NCBI GenBank assembly: GCA_902497035.1
Contig: CABVDL010000009.1
Coordinates: 1-45,733 of the forward strand
Direction: 5' to 3'
DNA from: an uncultured Prevotella sp.
GTDB lineage: Bacteria > Bacteroidota > Bacteroidia > Bacteroidales > Bacteroidaceae
Length of the DNA stretch: 45,733 nt
Shown here piece after piece: positions 1 through 7,757 of the stretch. Numbering within the stretch: the stretch's first letter is position 1; the number at the start of each line of letters is the position of its first letter. A model generated the notes under the pieces. The model did no database searches. It had not been told where the DNA came from and saw nothing but the letters and a program-made list of their open reading frames with translations. The translations under genes were made by a program, and so were the position numbers.

Positions 1-242
1 CACCAACCGCAGGTATTGCTTCAAATATAATGATGGACATGAACGTAATGTAGGGGCGGGGTTCATCCCCGACCTAACCCCCGGATGGCATAGGCATTAC
101 TGCATGAACTGCAGGGTTAGGACGGGGATAAACCCCGTCCCTACGGTGTCACCGACCGCAGGTATTGCTCCAAATGATGGACATGAACGTAATGTAGGGG
201 CGGGGTTCATCCCCGCCCTAACCCCCGGATGGCATAGGCATT
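1..242. repeat. Direct repeat pair carrying GC-rich hairpins
   Basis: Two near-identical copies of about 95 bp lie at 1-98 and 150-242. Each contains a G-rich/C-rich hairpin. In the second copy GGGCGGGG (198-205) pairs perfectly with CCCCGCCC (211-218) around a 5-base loop. The first copy has the same hairpin with one mismatch (54-74). Between them lies an inverted version, GGACGGGG (120-127) with CCCCGTCC (133-140), again with a 5-base loop. No gene is supported here. The arrangement looks like a dispersed intergenic repeat family rather than a coding remnant; function unknown. Confidence 0.8.
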
Positions 243-286
243 CACGGTGTCACCAGAGGCATTACGAGAAGAAATCTATCATCAGG

Positions 287-319
287 TTGCCGATATGTCC
301 CGATAAATACTTAATTTTG
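287..319 (+). promoter_or_regulatory. Candidate Bacteroidota promoter for ddh
   Basis: TAATTTTG at 312-319 matches the Bacteroidota -7 consensus TAnnTTTG. A TTG at 287-289 could be the -33 element, although the 22-base spacing is slightly long. The predicted start of transcription is about 20 bases upstream of the ddh ATG at 348. Confidence 0.45.
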
Positions 320-347
320 CAACCAGACATCAACCAATTAGAGAATT

Positions 348-1247
348 ATGAAGAAAATCAGAGCAGCTGTGGTGGGCTATGGCAACATCGGCCACTTCAG
401 CGTACAGGCCCTCGAGGCCGCACCCGACTTTGAGATTGCCGGCATCGTCCGCCGGCAGGGCGACAAGGACAAACCGTTGGAACTCACGCCCTATGACGTA
501 GTCGACGACATCACGAAGCTGAAGGATGTCGATGTGGCCATCCTCGCCACGCCGACACGCCTTTGCCCGGAACTGGCCGAAAAGATTGTCGCCTTGGGCA
601 TCAACACCGTTGACAGCTTCGACATCCACACCTCCATCCTCGACTACCGCACCCGGCAGATGGAGCACTGCAAGAAAGCAGGCCGCGTGAGCGTCATCTC
701 GGCCGGATGGGATCCGGGGTCTGACTCCATCGTGCGCGTACTGCTCGAGAGCCTCGCGCCGAAAGGACTGAGCTACACCAACTTTGGCCCCGGCATGTCG
801 ATGGGGCACAGCGTAGTGGCCCGCTCAAAGAAAGGCGTGCGCAACGCCCTGTCGATGACCATCCCCTTGGGTGAGGGCATCCACCGCCGCATGGTGTATG
901 TGGAACTGGAGGACGGCTACACCGTGGAGCAAGTCTATGACGAACTAAAGGCCGACGACTACTTCGCCCACGACGAGCTGCATGTGTTTGCCGTGAAGAG
1001 CGTCGATGAGGTGCGCGACATGGGCCACGGCGTCCACATGACCCGCAAGGGCGTGAGCGGCAAGACGCAGAACCAGCGCTTCTCGTTCGACATGAGCATC
1101 AACAATCCGGCCCTCACCGGCCAGGTGCTGGTCAATGTGGCCCGCGCCAGCATGCGCCTGCAACCCGGCTGCTACACCATGCCGGAGATACCGGTCATCG
1201 ACATGCTGCCCGGCACCAGAGAGGAAGTGGTTGCAACGTTGGTGTAA
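348..1247 (+). CDS. ddh: meso-diaminopimelate D-dehydrogenase
   Basis: This 299-residue cytoplasmic NADPH-dependent enzyme is predicted to aminate L-tetrahydrodipicolinate directly to meso-diaminopimelate, the one-step branch of lysine and peptidoglycan precursor synthesis. The N-terminus has the Rossmann dinucleotide motif GYGNIG (about residues 10-15). The mid-protein block SAGWDPGSDS (about 118-127) and the following GPGMSMGHS are typical of the family, and the length is normal. The ATG at 348 directly precedes the Rossmann strand, so no signal peptide is present. It stands alone on the plus strand, convergent with the PUL1 operon, with a repeat-rich gap downstream. It is a housekeeping gene with no evident link to glycan use. 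Confidence 0.93.
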   Translation: MKKIRAAVVGYGNIGHFSVQALEAAPDFEIAGIVRRQGDKDKPLELTPYDVVDDITKLKDVDVAILATPTRLCPELAEKIVALGINTVDSFDIHTSILDYRTRQMEHCKKAGRVSVISAGWDPGSDSIVRVLLESLAPKGLSYTNFGPGMSMGHSVVARSKKGVRNALSMTIPLGEGIHRRMVYVELEDGYTVEQVYDELKADDYFAHDELHVFAVKSVDEVRDMGHGVHMTRKGVSGKTQNQRFSFDMSINNPALTGQVLVNVARASMRLQPGCYTMPEIPVIDMLPGTREEVVATLV

Positions 1248-1576
1248 GAAAAAGCAAGGGGCATCATCACCGGCAGGCACAAACCCATGGTGAGAGACCG
1301 CCCTGATGACAGTGTATTGGCCGACCTCGTGTCGGCCACCAGTACTTGGCATGGCTTTCCCGTCAATACCAAAAGGCTGGTGGCCGGCACCAGGCCGGCC
1401 ACTACACTGCCACCAAAAAGCTACACGGACGTTAACCTTCTGCTTGCCTGCTCTTCCGTCTCCTCTCCAGTGGAATTTATGGTTTACCTCAAGGGTTGTA
1501 GTGTAGTGGCCGGCCTAGTGCCGGCCACCAACCCTTGGTATGACAATTCCTGCAGCATCCGCACTTGCGCGCGTTC
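1248..1576. repeat. Intergenic gap with three GCCGGC-type hairpins
   Basis: This stretch separates the convergent ddh and GH125 genes and holds no supported gene. It has three palindromes with 5-base loops: TGGCCGAC/GTCGGCCA (1318-1325 with 1331-1338), GTGGCCGGC/GCCGGCCAC (1380-1388 with 1394-1402) and the same 9-bp stem again (1506-1514 with 1520-1528). The last two are near copies. A related 15-bp stem lies at 34575-34609. They could stop or stabilise transcripts from either side, but none has a U-run, so they are listed as repeats and not as terminators. Confidence 0.8.
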
Positions 1577-3061
1577 CTACTTGCAGGAATTGAGCAAGTC
1601 CACCTTACCCTCGTTGATGAGCTTCTCGATGAGTTCGCCGAACAATGTGTTTTGCCAGGCAAACCAGGGACGGCTGTAATGGTTGGAATCGTTCACGTCA
1701 AACGACTCATGAATAAGGCCGGTGCCGGCATCGGTGTGCATCAGCGTCTCAATGCACCATTTGATTTCCTTGTCATCGTTTGACGTGAACGCCTTCATCA
1801 TGATGCTCATCGGCCAGGCCATATCGTAGCCGATGTGCGGCCCGCCAATGCCCTCGCCGGCCTTTCCGCGGAAGAAGTAAGGATTGTCCTCACTCCACAC
1901 GAAGCGGCGGGTGTTCTGGTAAATCGGGTCGTTGACATCGACGTCGCCCAAATAAGGCATGGCCAGCAGGCTCGGCACATTGGCATCGTCCATCAGCAGC
2001 TGGTTGCCGAAGCCGTCCACCTCATAGGCATAAATCTTGCCATACTTCGGATGGTTATAGACGGCATACTTCATCAGCGCGTCGTGTACCTCGCTGGCGA
2101 GGCTGCGGCACTGCGAGGCAAGGCTGGTGTTGCCGTTGACCGTCTCCAGCACCTCGGCGGCCTTGTTGAGCGAGGTCACGGCCATAAAGTTGGACGGAAC
2201 GAGGAACAGCAGGACGGTGGCGTCGTCGCTGGGACGGAACACGGAGGCGATGAGGCCGACAGGCTTCACGGGAGCGCCCCAGCCGCCATTGCCCACGGTG
2301 TCGAAGGCGCGGTCGGTGACACGCAGGAACTTGTACGGGCCACGGCCGTTCTTGCGCTGCTGCTCGTGGAAGGTCTGCAGCACCTTCTGCATGGCCTCCA
2401 CCCAGGTGCTGTCGAAGATGGAGGCATCGCCCGTCACCTTCCAGTACTCGTAGGCCAGACGGATGGGATAGCAGAGCGAGTCAATCTCGTACTTGCGCTC
2501 ATGCAGCTCCGGCTTCATGCCGCAGTCGTCCTTCATCCACTCACCATTGGGATTGGGCACACGGTTGAAGGCGTTGGCGTACGGGTCGAAGCAGATGTTG
2601 CTCAGCTGCCTGCGGATAACGCCCTTGATGAGCTTCTTCAGGTTCTTGTCCTTGTTGGCAAACTGCAGGTAGGGCCACACCTGCGCGCCGGAGTCGCGGC
2701 CCCACATGGCGGCAATGTCGCCGGTATAGACGAAAGTGTCGGGGTTGCCGTCGCTGTCCTCGGCGTAATGCACCGTCGTGTCGAGCGTATTGGGAAAGCA
2801 GTTCTCAAACATGTAGGCCAAATAGGGATTGTCCTTGAGCAACTTCTTCACGCGCTTGATCTCCTTCTCAATGGCGTCGGAGCGGAACAACCGCTCGGCC
2901 TCGGGCGGACGCTTCGTCTCGCAGCGCGTACTGACAGCGGCAAACTTGATGTAGTCTTTGCCAAACTCTTTCTGCACCTTGTTGGCCTGCGCGTGGCACG
3001 CGCCCAGTCCGAGCACGAGCATGGCACCGGCACACAGCAGGTTCTTTCCTATATTCTTCAT
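1577..3061 (-). CDS. GH125 exo-alpha-1,6-mannosidase
   Basis: The 494-residue protein matches family GH125 along its length. These metal-independent inverting enzymes remove non-reducing alpha-1,6-mannose from N-glycan or yeast mannan cores. The likely catalytic acid is Asp194 in EIDSLCYP, and the likely base is Glu452 in LIHESFD; both blocks are intact. The conserved GGPHIGYDMAWPM (about 407-419) is also present. The N-terminus is hydrophobic and ends in LGAC (19-22), which could be a lipobox, so periplasmic or lipid-anchored placement cannot be separated by eye. It is the last gene of PUL1, 34 bases after GH92, and should act on the substrate that GH92 exposes. The specificity is inferred from the family. 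Confidence 0.93.
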   Translation of the reverse strand: MKNIGKNLLCAGAMLVLGLGACHAQANKVQKEFGKDYIKFAAVSTRCETKRPPEAERLFRSDAIEKEIKRVKKLLKDNPYLAYMFENCFPNTLDTTVHYAEDSDGNPDTFVYTGDIAAMWGRDSGAQVWPYLQFANKDKNLKKLIKGVIRRQLSNICFDPYANAFNRVPNPNGEWMKDDCGMKPELHERKYEIDSLCYPIRLAYEYWKVTGDASIFDSTWVEAMQKVLQTFHEQQRKNGRGPYKFLRVTDRAFDTVGNGGWGAPVKPVGLIASVFRPSDDATVLLFLVPSNFMAVTSLNKAAEVLETVNGNTSLASQCRSLASEVHDALMKYAVYNHPKYGKIYAYEVDGFGNQLLMDDANVPSLLAMPYLGDVDVNDPIYQNTRRFVWSEDNPYFFRGKAGEGIGGPHIGYDMAWPMSIMMKAFTSNDDKEIKWCIETLMHTDAGTGLIHESFDVNDSNHYSRPWFAWQNTLFGELIEKLINEGKVDLLNSCK

Positions 3062-3095
3062 ATCGCTGGGTCTTGATAATAGTTACGGGTCATGG

Positions 3096-5246
3096 TTATG
3101 GACGCTGATTCTTGCCTGTGGCCCACTTCGAGGGCTTGCTGCCCATAACGAGCGTAAGCTTGCCGCCCTGCATGAGCTGCTGGTAGGTGATGAAGCTGCG
3201 GTTGAGCGGCTTGCCGTTGAGCAGGGCCGACTGCACATAGATATTGGTGTCGGAGTTGTTCTGTGCCTCAACGGTGAAGGTCTTGCCGTTCTCCAGGCTG
3301 ACGGTGGCCTTGTTGACTACCGGCGAGCCGATGATGAACGGGCCGCCTGCCGGCTCCACCTGATAAAGGCCGATGGCCGAAAGCACATACCAGGCCGACA
3401 TCTGCCCTACGTCCTCATTGCCGCAGAGGCCGTCGATGGCGGTGGTATACATCTCCCTCATCACCTTTCTCAGCAGTGGCGCAGCCTTGTAGGGCTTGCC
3501 GATGTAGTTGTACATATAGATAATGTGGTGGCTCGGCTCATTGCCGTGGGCATACTGCCCAATGAGCCCGGAGATGTCGGGTGAGGCTTCGGCGCCGAGG
3601 TCTCCCTCGACGGTGAACAGCGAGTCAAGCTTCGTGCAGAACGACTTCTCGGAGGGGAAGCACTTCACCAGCCCGTGCACATCATGCGGCACGAGCCACG
3701 TGTATTGCCAGGCGTTGCCCTCGGTGTAGTCGTCCATGCGGTGGACGGCGTGGAAGGGATTGAACGGCGTGCGCCACTCGTTGACCGAGCTGCGGCCGCG
3801 CATGAACTGCGTCTTTGGGTCGAACAGCTGTCGGTAAGCCTTGCCGCGCTGAGCGTAGAGCTGCGCAGCCTGCTTGTCGCCCATGCTTTCGGCCACTCTT
3901 GCCACGGCATTGGCGGCAATGCCATACTCAAGGGTCTTGGCCACCGTCTCGTGGGTAGGGTCAAGGTCGGTGGGAATGTAGCCATACTTGTTGAACAGCT
4001 CCAGGCTGCGTCCCGGTGTCTCCATCGTGGTCTTCAGGGCCTCAAGGGCATGCCGCTTGTCGCTTACCAGCCCCTTCATCACCAAGTCGGCCAGGGAGAT
4101 TACACCCGGATTGCCCACCATGCAGTCGGTCTCATTGCCCATGAGATGCCACACCGGCAGACGGCCCTGCTCGTCAGCGATGCGGAGGAAAGTGCGGCCC
4201 ATGTCGGCGGCACGCGTAGGCTCGACGACTGACAGCAGCGGCATCTCCGCGCGATAGGTGTCCCAAAGCGAGAAAGTGGTGTAGTTGTTGCCCGCCGTGT
4301 CACGATGCACCTGACCGTCGGCACCACGATAGGAGCCGTCAACATCGTTGAAGATGGAGGGTGCGTTGAACGCATGATAGACGGCCGTGTAATAGATCTG
4401 CCTTACCTCATCGCTTGCCGAGACCTTGATTTTGGCGAGCTGCCTCTCCCATGCCTCATCGGCAGCCTTGGCAGTGCCGTCGAAGTCCCAGTTGGAGACC
4501 TCAGCGCGCAGGTTGGCCTTGGCGCCGTCTATGCCTGTTGCCGACAGTCCCACCCTGACAAGTAGAGGCTCTTGTGGATTGCTCAGCTGGAACACGCCAT
4601 AGCCGCGACCGCTCTTGACGAGCCTTAACGGCTGTGAGAACTGCGCCGTGAAATACACTTTCTGGTCCTTGGCCCAGCCGTGAGAGAAGCGCAGACCCGA
4701 CACCTCGGATGTGCCGTCAAACTGAAAATCGGTGGCATAGACCGAGTCCCAGCCGATGCCGGTGTTCAAGTCGAGGCGGATAAAGGCGGGGGCGTCTTTG
4801 TGGAAAGTGTAGCGGTGCATGCCGCAACGCTCGGTGGCGGTCAGCTCAACGGTAACCTCCGGGTTGTGCAGGTTGACGCTGTAGTAGCCCGGGCGCACGG
4901 TCTCGTCGCTGTGGCTGAACACGGCTGTGTCCTGCTCAGCCGTGGCGACGGGCAGCAGGGTGATGTCGCCAAGGTCGCCGATGCCCGTTCCGCTGAGGTG
5001 GGTATGGCTAAAGCCCAGCAGCACGTTGTCGCTGTCGTGATAGCCAGAGCACCAGTCCCAGCCGCGCGTATGCTCGGTGGGCCCCAGCTGAACGAAGCCA
5101 AACGGCACGTTGGCTCCGAGAAACACGTGGCCGTGGCCACCCGTGCCGATGCGCGGATTGACTAATTTGGTAAGCTCGCCTGCCGAGGCACAAAGGGGCA
5201 ACAAGGCCGTCAACAGGACAAGATATAATAAAGAATGTCGCTTCAT
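3096..5246 (-). CDS. GH92 exo-alpha-mannosidase
   Basis: The 716-residue protein belongs to GH92, calcium-dependent inverting exo-alpha-mannosidases that trim alpha-1,2- or alpha-1,3-linked mannose. A type I signal peptide (about 1-22, ending ASA) predicts a periplasmic enzyme. Family blocks visible are NPRIGTGGHGHVF (30-42), SGTGIGDLGD (85-94), WHLMGNETDCMVG (366-378), TEGNAWQYTW (508-517) and GNEDVGQMSAWYV (609-621), which together hold the acidic residues used for metal binding and catalysis. Length is normal for the family. It lies 15 bases downstream of GH130 and 34 upstream of GH125. The linkage preference cannot be read from the sequence. Confidence 0.95.
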   Translation of the reverse strand: MKRHSLLYLVLLTALLPLCASAGELTKLVNPRIGTGGHGHVFLGANVPFGFVQLGPTEHTRGWDWCSGYHDSDNVLLGFSHTHLSGTGIGDLGDITLLPVATAEQDTAVFSHSDETVRPGYYSVNLHNPEVTVELTATERCGMHRYTFHKDAPAFIRLDLNTGIGWDSVYATDFQFDGTSEVSGLRFSHGWAKDQKVYFTAQFSQPLRLVKSGRGYGVFQLSNPQEPLLVRVGLSATGIDGAKANLRAEVSNWDFDGTAKAADEAWERQLAKIKVSASDEVRQIYYTAVYHAFNAPSIFNDVDGSYRGADGQVHRDTAGNNYTTFSLWDTYRAEMPLLSVVEPTRAADMGRTFLRIADEQGRLPVWHLMGNETDCMVGNPGVISLADLVMKGLVSDKRHALEALKTTMETPGRSLELFNKYGYIPTDLDPTHETVAKTLEYGIAANAVARVAESMGDKQAAQLYAQRGKAYRQLFDPKTQFMRGRSSVNEWRTPFNPFHAVHRMDDYTEGNAWQYTWLVPHDVHGLVKCFPSEKSFCTKLDSLFTVEGDLGAEASPDISGLIGQYAHGNEPSHHIIYMYNYIGKPYKAAPLLRKVMREMYTTAIDGLCGNEDVGQMSAWYVLSAIGLYQVEPAGGPFIIGSPVVNKATVSLENGKTFTVEAQNNSDTNIYVQSALLNGKPLNRSFITYQQLMQGGKLTLVMGSKPSKWATGKNQRP

Positions 5247-5261
5247 ATTGCTGATATGGGA

Positions 5262-6239
5262 TTATTTGGGCAGGTTGCCGTTGTAGTGATGTTGTTTCAC
5301 GAAGTCGATGATTTCGTCGATATAGCCAAAGGCCAGGCCGGTCACCGTGTCGGCCGCTCCGTAGTAAACGCATACCTTGTTGCCCTCGTTGAGCGCCGCA
5401 CAAGGGAACACCACGTTGGGCACGTCGCCCTGCAGCTCGTAAGGCGCGGCGGGACCGAGCAGGTAGTAGCGCGAGCGGTAAAGCACCCTCGCGGGGTTAT
5501 CGCGGTCGAGAATGGCGGCGCCCATCGAATAGCGGTAGCCGTTGCACGTGGTGATGACGCCGTGATAGAAGAGCAGCCAGCCCTCATCGGTGAGTATGGG
5601 AATGGGGCCAGCGCCAATCTTGGTGCACTGCCAGGCGCTTTCCTCAAACGGCGTTGGACGCATCACGCAGCGGTGCTCGCCCCAGTATTTCATGTCGGGA
5701 CTGTAGCTGACAAAGATGTCACCGAAAGGCGTATGGCCGTTATCGCTCGGACGCGAGAGCAACACATACTTTCCATTAATCTTCTGCGGGAACAGCACGC
5801 CGTTGCGGTTGAAAGGCAGGAAGGCATTCTCACACTGGTAGAACTTCTTGAAGTCGAACGTATAGCCTATGCCGATGGTCGGGCCGTTGTAGCCGTTGCA
5901 CCAGGTAATCCAGTAGCGGTCTTCTATCCAGGTGACACGCGGGTCGTACTTATACTCACTCACAATCATGTCGGTGTTGCCTGCCTCAAACTGTATCGGC
6001 TCGGGATTGATGTCCCAGTTGATGCCGTCTTTGCTGAAACCGGCAAAGATATTCATCTGCACGGCCTTGTTGTCGCAGCGGAAAACGCCTGCGAAGCCGT
6101 CGCCGAAACGTACTACGGCACTGTTGAAGATGCTGTTGGATGATGGGATGTGATAGCGGTCGATGATGGGGTTCTTGCTGTAACGCCAAAGCGGGTCGCT
6201 GCACCCTGCCGGCCGGTTCTCAAAAGGAATGTGTGTCAT
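5262..6239 (-). CDS. GH130 beta-1,4-mannoside phosphorylase
   Basis: The 325-residue protein matches GH130. These enzymes use inorganic phosphate to split beta-1,4-mannosides into alpha-mannose-1-phosphate and the reducing-end sugar. Asp99 in the DPRV motif (99-102) corresponds to the family proton donor; this position and length resemble the N-glycan-core phosphorylases (UhgbMP/BT1033 type). There is no signal peptide, so it should act in the cytoplasm on imported Man-beta-1,4-GlcNAc. It follows the GH28-like gene by 112 bases and sits 15 bases before GH92. The N-glycan context favours Man-GlcNAc as substrate over Man-Glc, but this is inference. Confidence 0.9.
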   Translation of the reverse strand: MTHIPFENRPAGCSDPLWRYSKNPIIDRYHIPSSNSIFNSAVVRFGDGFAGVFRCDNKAVQMNIFAGFSKDGINWDINPEPIQFEAGNTDMIVSEYKYDPRVTWIEDRYWITWCNGYNGPTIGIGYTFDFKKFYQCENAFLPFNRNGVLFPQKINGKYVLLSRPSDNGHTPFGDIFVSYSPDMKYWGEHRCVMRPTPFEESAWQCTKIGAGPIPILTDEGWLLFYHGVITTCNGYRYSMGAAILDRDNPARVLYRSRYYLLGPAAPYELQGDVPNVVFPCAALNEGNKVCVYYGAADTVTGLAFGYIDEIIDFVKQHHYNGNLPK

Positions 6240-6351
6240 TATATTGATTTTTAACAGTTATAAGTTGATGCCAATCATATAGGGTCACTATAATGATAAC
6301 AATTTCACGGTGGTCTTCCCTTAACTGAATACCGTTAATTAAATCTAAACC

Positions 6352-7617
6352 TTAGTCCACAATCACGTTGCCGACGCTGTCGGTCACCATCATCGGGCGG
6401 TAGTCTCTGCCCACGGTGGCGCAGCGCACGCGGCTGAGCCTCACCCTGTCGATATTGCGGAAGTAGAGGCCAAAGGAGGGAAAGAACGGCCACTTGTCGA
6501 ACGGCAAGCCACGGAAGCTTTGGGGCAGCGAGGGGTCGTCGATGCCACGGAACGTCAGGCTGACGTCGCGCAGGACCACCCTGTGTCCTCTCGTCGCGCC
6601 CCAGCTCTTCACCGACAGGGCCATGCGCGTGATGTCGTCGCCCTTGAGTCCGACCACTCTCAGCCGCCCAAGCGGACAGCCGTCGGCCAGCGTGACGGAG
6701 AGTGGCGTTAGCACGGTGTGGCAGCTTATGCGGCGCAGCGTCACACGGTCGGTGAGCCCGGGGCTGGGTCCCCACCCGCCCGGCTCCAGACTGATGGCCG
6801 CATCGCTGGCGGTCTTGCCCGAGGTGATGTGCCGGTAGCGGCCGGGGCCGCTGAAAGTGCAATCCTCCACGGTGAGGCCCACCGACGGCTGTATCATCCT
6901 GATGCCGTTGCAGGATGAGTTGATGTCGCAGTGGCTGACGGTCATCCTCCGCCAATAGCCACCGGCAATGCCGTCGTCGCCGGTGGAAAGCCGGCAATGG
7001 CTGATGTGGGTCTTGTATGCGCCGCGCAGATGTATGCCGTCCCATCCGCCCTCAATGCGCAGGTGGTCGAACACAGTCTGCCGCAGCTCGTAGCCGAGTA
7101 TGGCGTAGTTGGCGGCATCGACGATGCGTATGCCCGTCACCCTGACGTGGCGGCTGTTGGCAATGATGACGGCATGCGGCCCGCGCATGCCCTCCTCGCC
7201 AAGCCGGTTGCGCACGTTGCTGCCGTCGATGGTGCCGCTGCCCCCAATGCCGCAGTGGTCGGCATCGACGATGTGGATGAGGGCGAGCGACCATTGGGGG
7301 TTGGCCGCGTCGTTGTCGTTCACGGTGCCCAAGCCTGTGCTGTAGCGGCTGAGGTCCTTGTGCGTGCGGAGCGGCTGGTAGCGGCCAAGCTCCGGGCTGC
7401 CCTTGATTACGGCCTGACTGTCGAGCCAGAGCGTGACGCCCGACGGCACATGGAGCGAGCCAGTGACGAAGACGCCCCGCGGCACCACCACCCTTCCCCC
7501 ACCCTGCTCGTGGCAATGGGCCAAGGCTCGGTTGATGGCGACGGTATTGTCGGTAGCGCCGTCGCCGACGGCACCAAACGAAAGAATATTGATAATGAAA
7601 GCCAAGAGATAGATCAT
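6352..7617 (-). CDS. GH28-like parallel beta-helix protein
   Basis: The 421-residue protein starts like a GH28 polygalacturonase (FGAVGDGATDNTVAI, about 14-28) and continues as a right-handed parallel beta-helix with repeated 'hxGIxI' turns. Asp193 in GGWDGI aligns with the Asp of the GH28 NTDG motif, and Asp214-Asp215 in TGDDGI align with the catalytic Asp pair. The GHG histidine region reads SCNGIRM (235-241), and no RIK motif is visible. So three acidic positions remain, but the histidine and lysine are lost. The N-terminal hydrophobic stretch is only about 12 residues with no basic start, a weak signal peptide; an in-frame stop upstream rules out a longer ATG start. It is the first gene after the intrinsic terminator at 7680-7727. 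Substrate unknown. Confidence 0.75.
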   Translation of the reverse strand: MIYLLAFIINILSFGAVGDGATDNTVAINRALAHCHEQGGGRVVVPRGVFVTGSLHVPSGVTLWLDSQAVIKGSPELGRYQPLRTHKDLSRYSTGLGTVNDNDAANPQWSLALIHIVDADHCGIGGSGTIDGSNVRNRLGEEGMRGPHAVIIANSRHVRVTGIRIVDAANYAILGYELRQTVFDHLRIEGGWDGIHLRGAYKTHISHCRLSTGDDGIAGGYWRRMTVSHCDINSSCNGIRMIQPSVGLTVEDCTFSGPGRYRHITSGKTASDAAISLEPGGWGPSPGLTDRVTLRRISCHTVLTPLSVTLADGCPLGRLRVVGLKGDDITRMALSVKSWGATRGHRVVLRDVSLTFRGIDDPSLPQSFRGLPFDKWPFFPSFGLYFRNIDRVRLSRVRCATVGRDYRPMMVTDSVGNVIVD

Positions 7618-7679
7618 AAGCCGTGTGGTATTGCGTGGTAAAGGTAGTGATAATTATCGAGACGGACTATCTTTTCAAT

Positions 7680-7727
7680 AAAAAAAAGCAGCGGAACCAT
7701 GGCCAATAAGCCAAATAGTCCCGCTGC
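7680..7727 (-). terminator. Intrinsic terminator inside PUL1
   Basis: Read on the minus strand, GCAGCGG (7727-7721) pairs with CCGCTGC (7694-7688). A smaller inner stem, TGGC/GCCA, sits in the loop. Eight U follow immediately (A-run 7680-7687 on the plus strand). It lies about 30 bases past the stop of the Ig-like lipoprotein gene and before the GH28-like gene. It would limit read-through from the binding/import half of PUL1 into the enzyme half. Confidence 0.8.
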
Positions 7728-7757
7728 AAGTCCTAAAACTATTCTAATCGATGAACA

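Noticed and set aside
104..433. Small plus-strand frame upstream of ddh
   Set aside because: It runs through the hairpin repeats and into ddh in another frame, with no conserved features.
1835..3076. A 413-codon open frame on the plus strand
   Set aside because: It lies antisense to the whole GH125 gene, which has clear family motifs. Long antisense frames are expected in GC-rich genes.
6352..7617. Ordinary polygalacturonase acting on pectin
   Set aside because: The GHG histidine and RIK lysine are missing and the neighbours are N-glycan enzymes, so a plain pectinase call is not supported.
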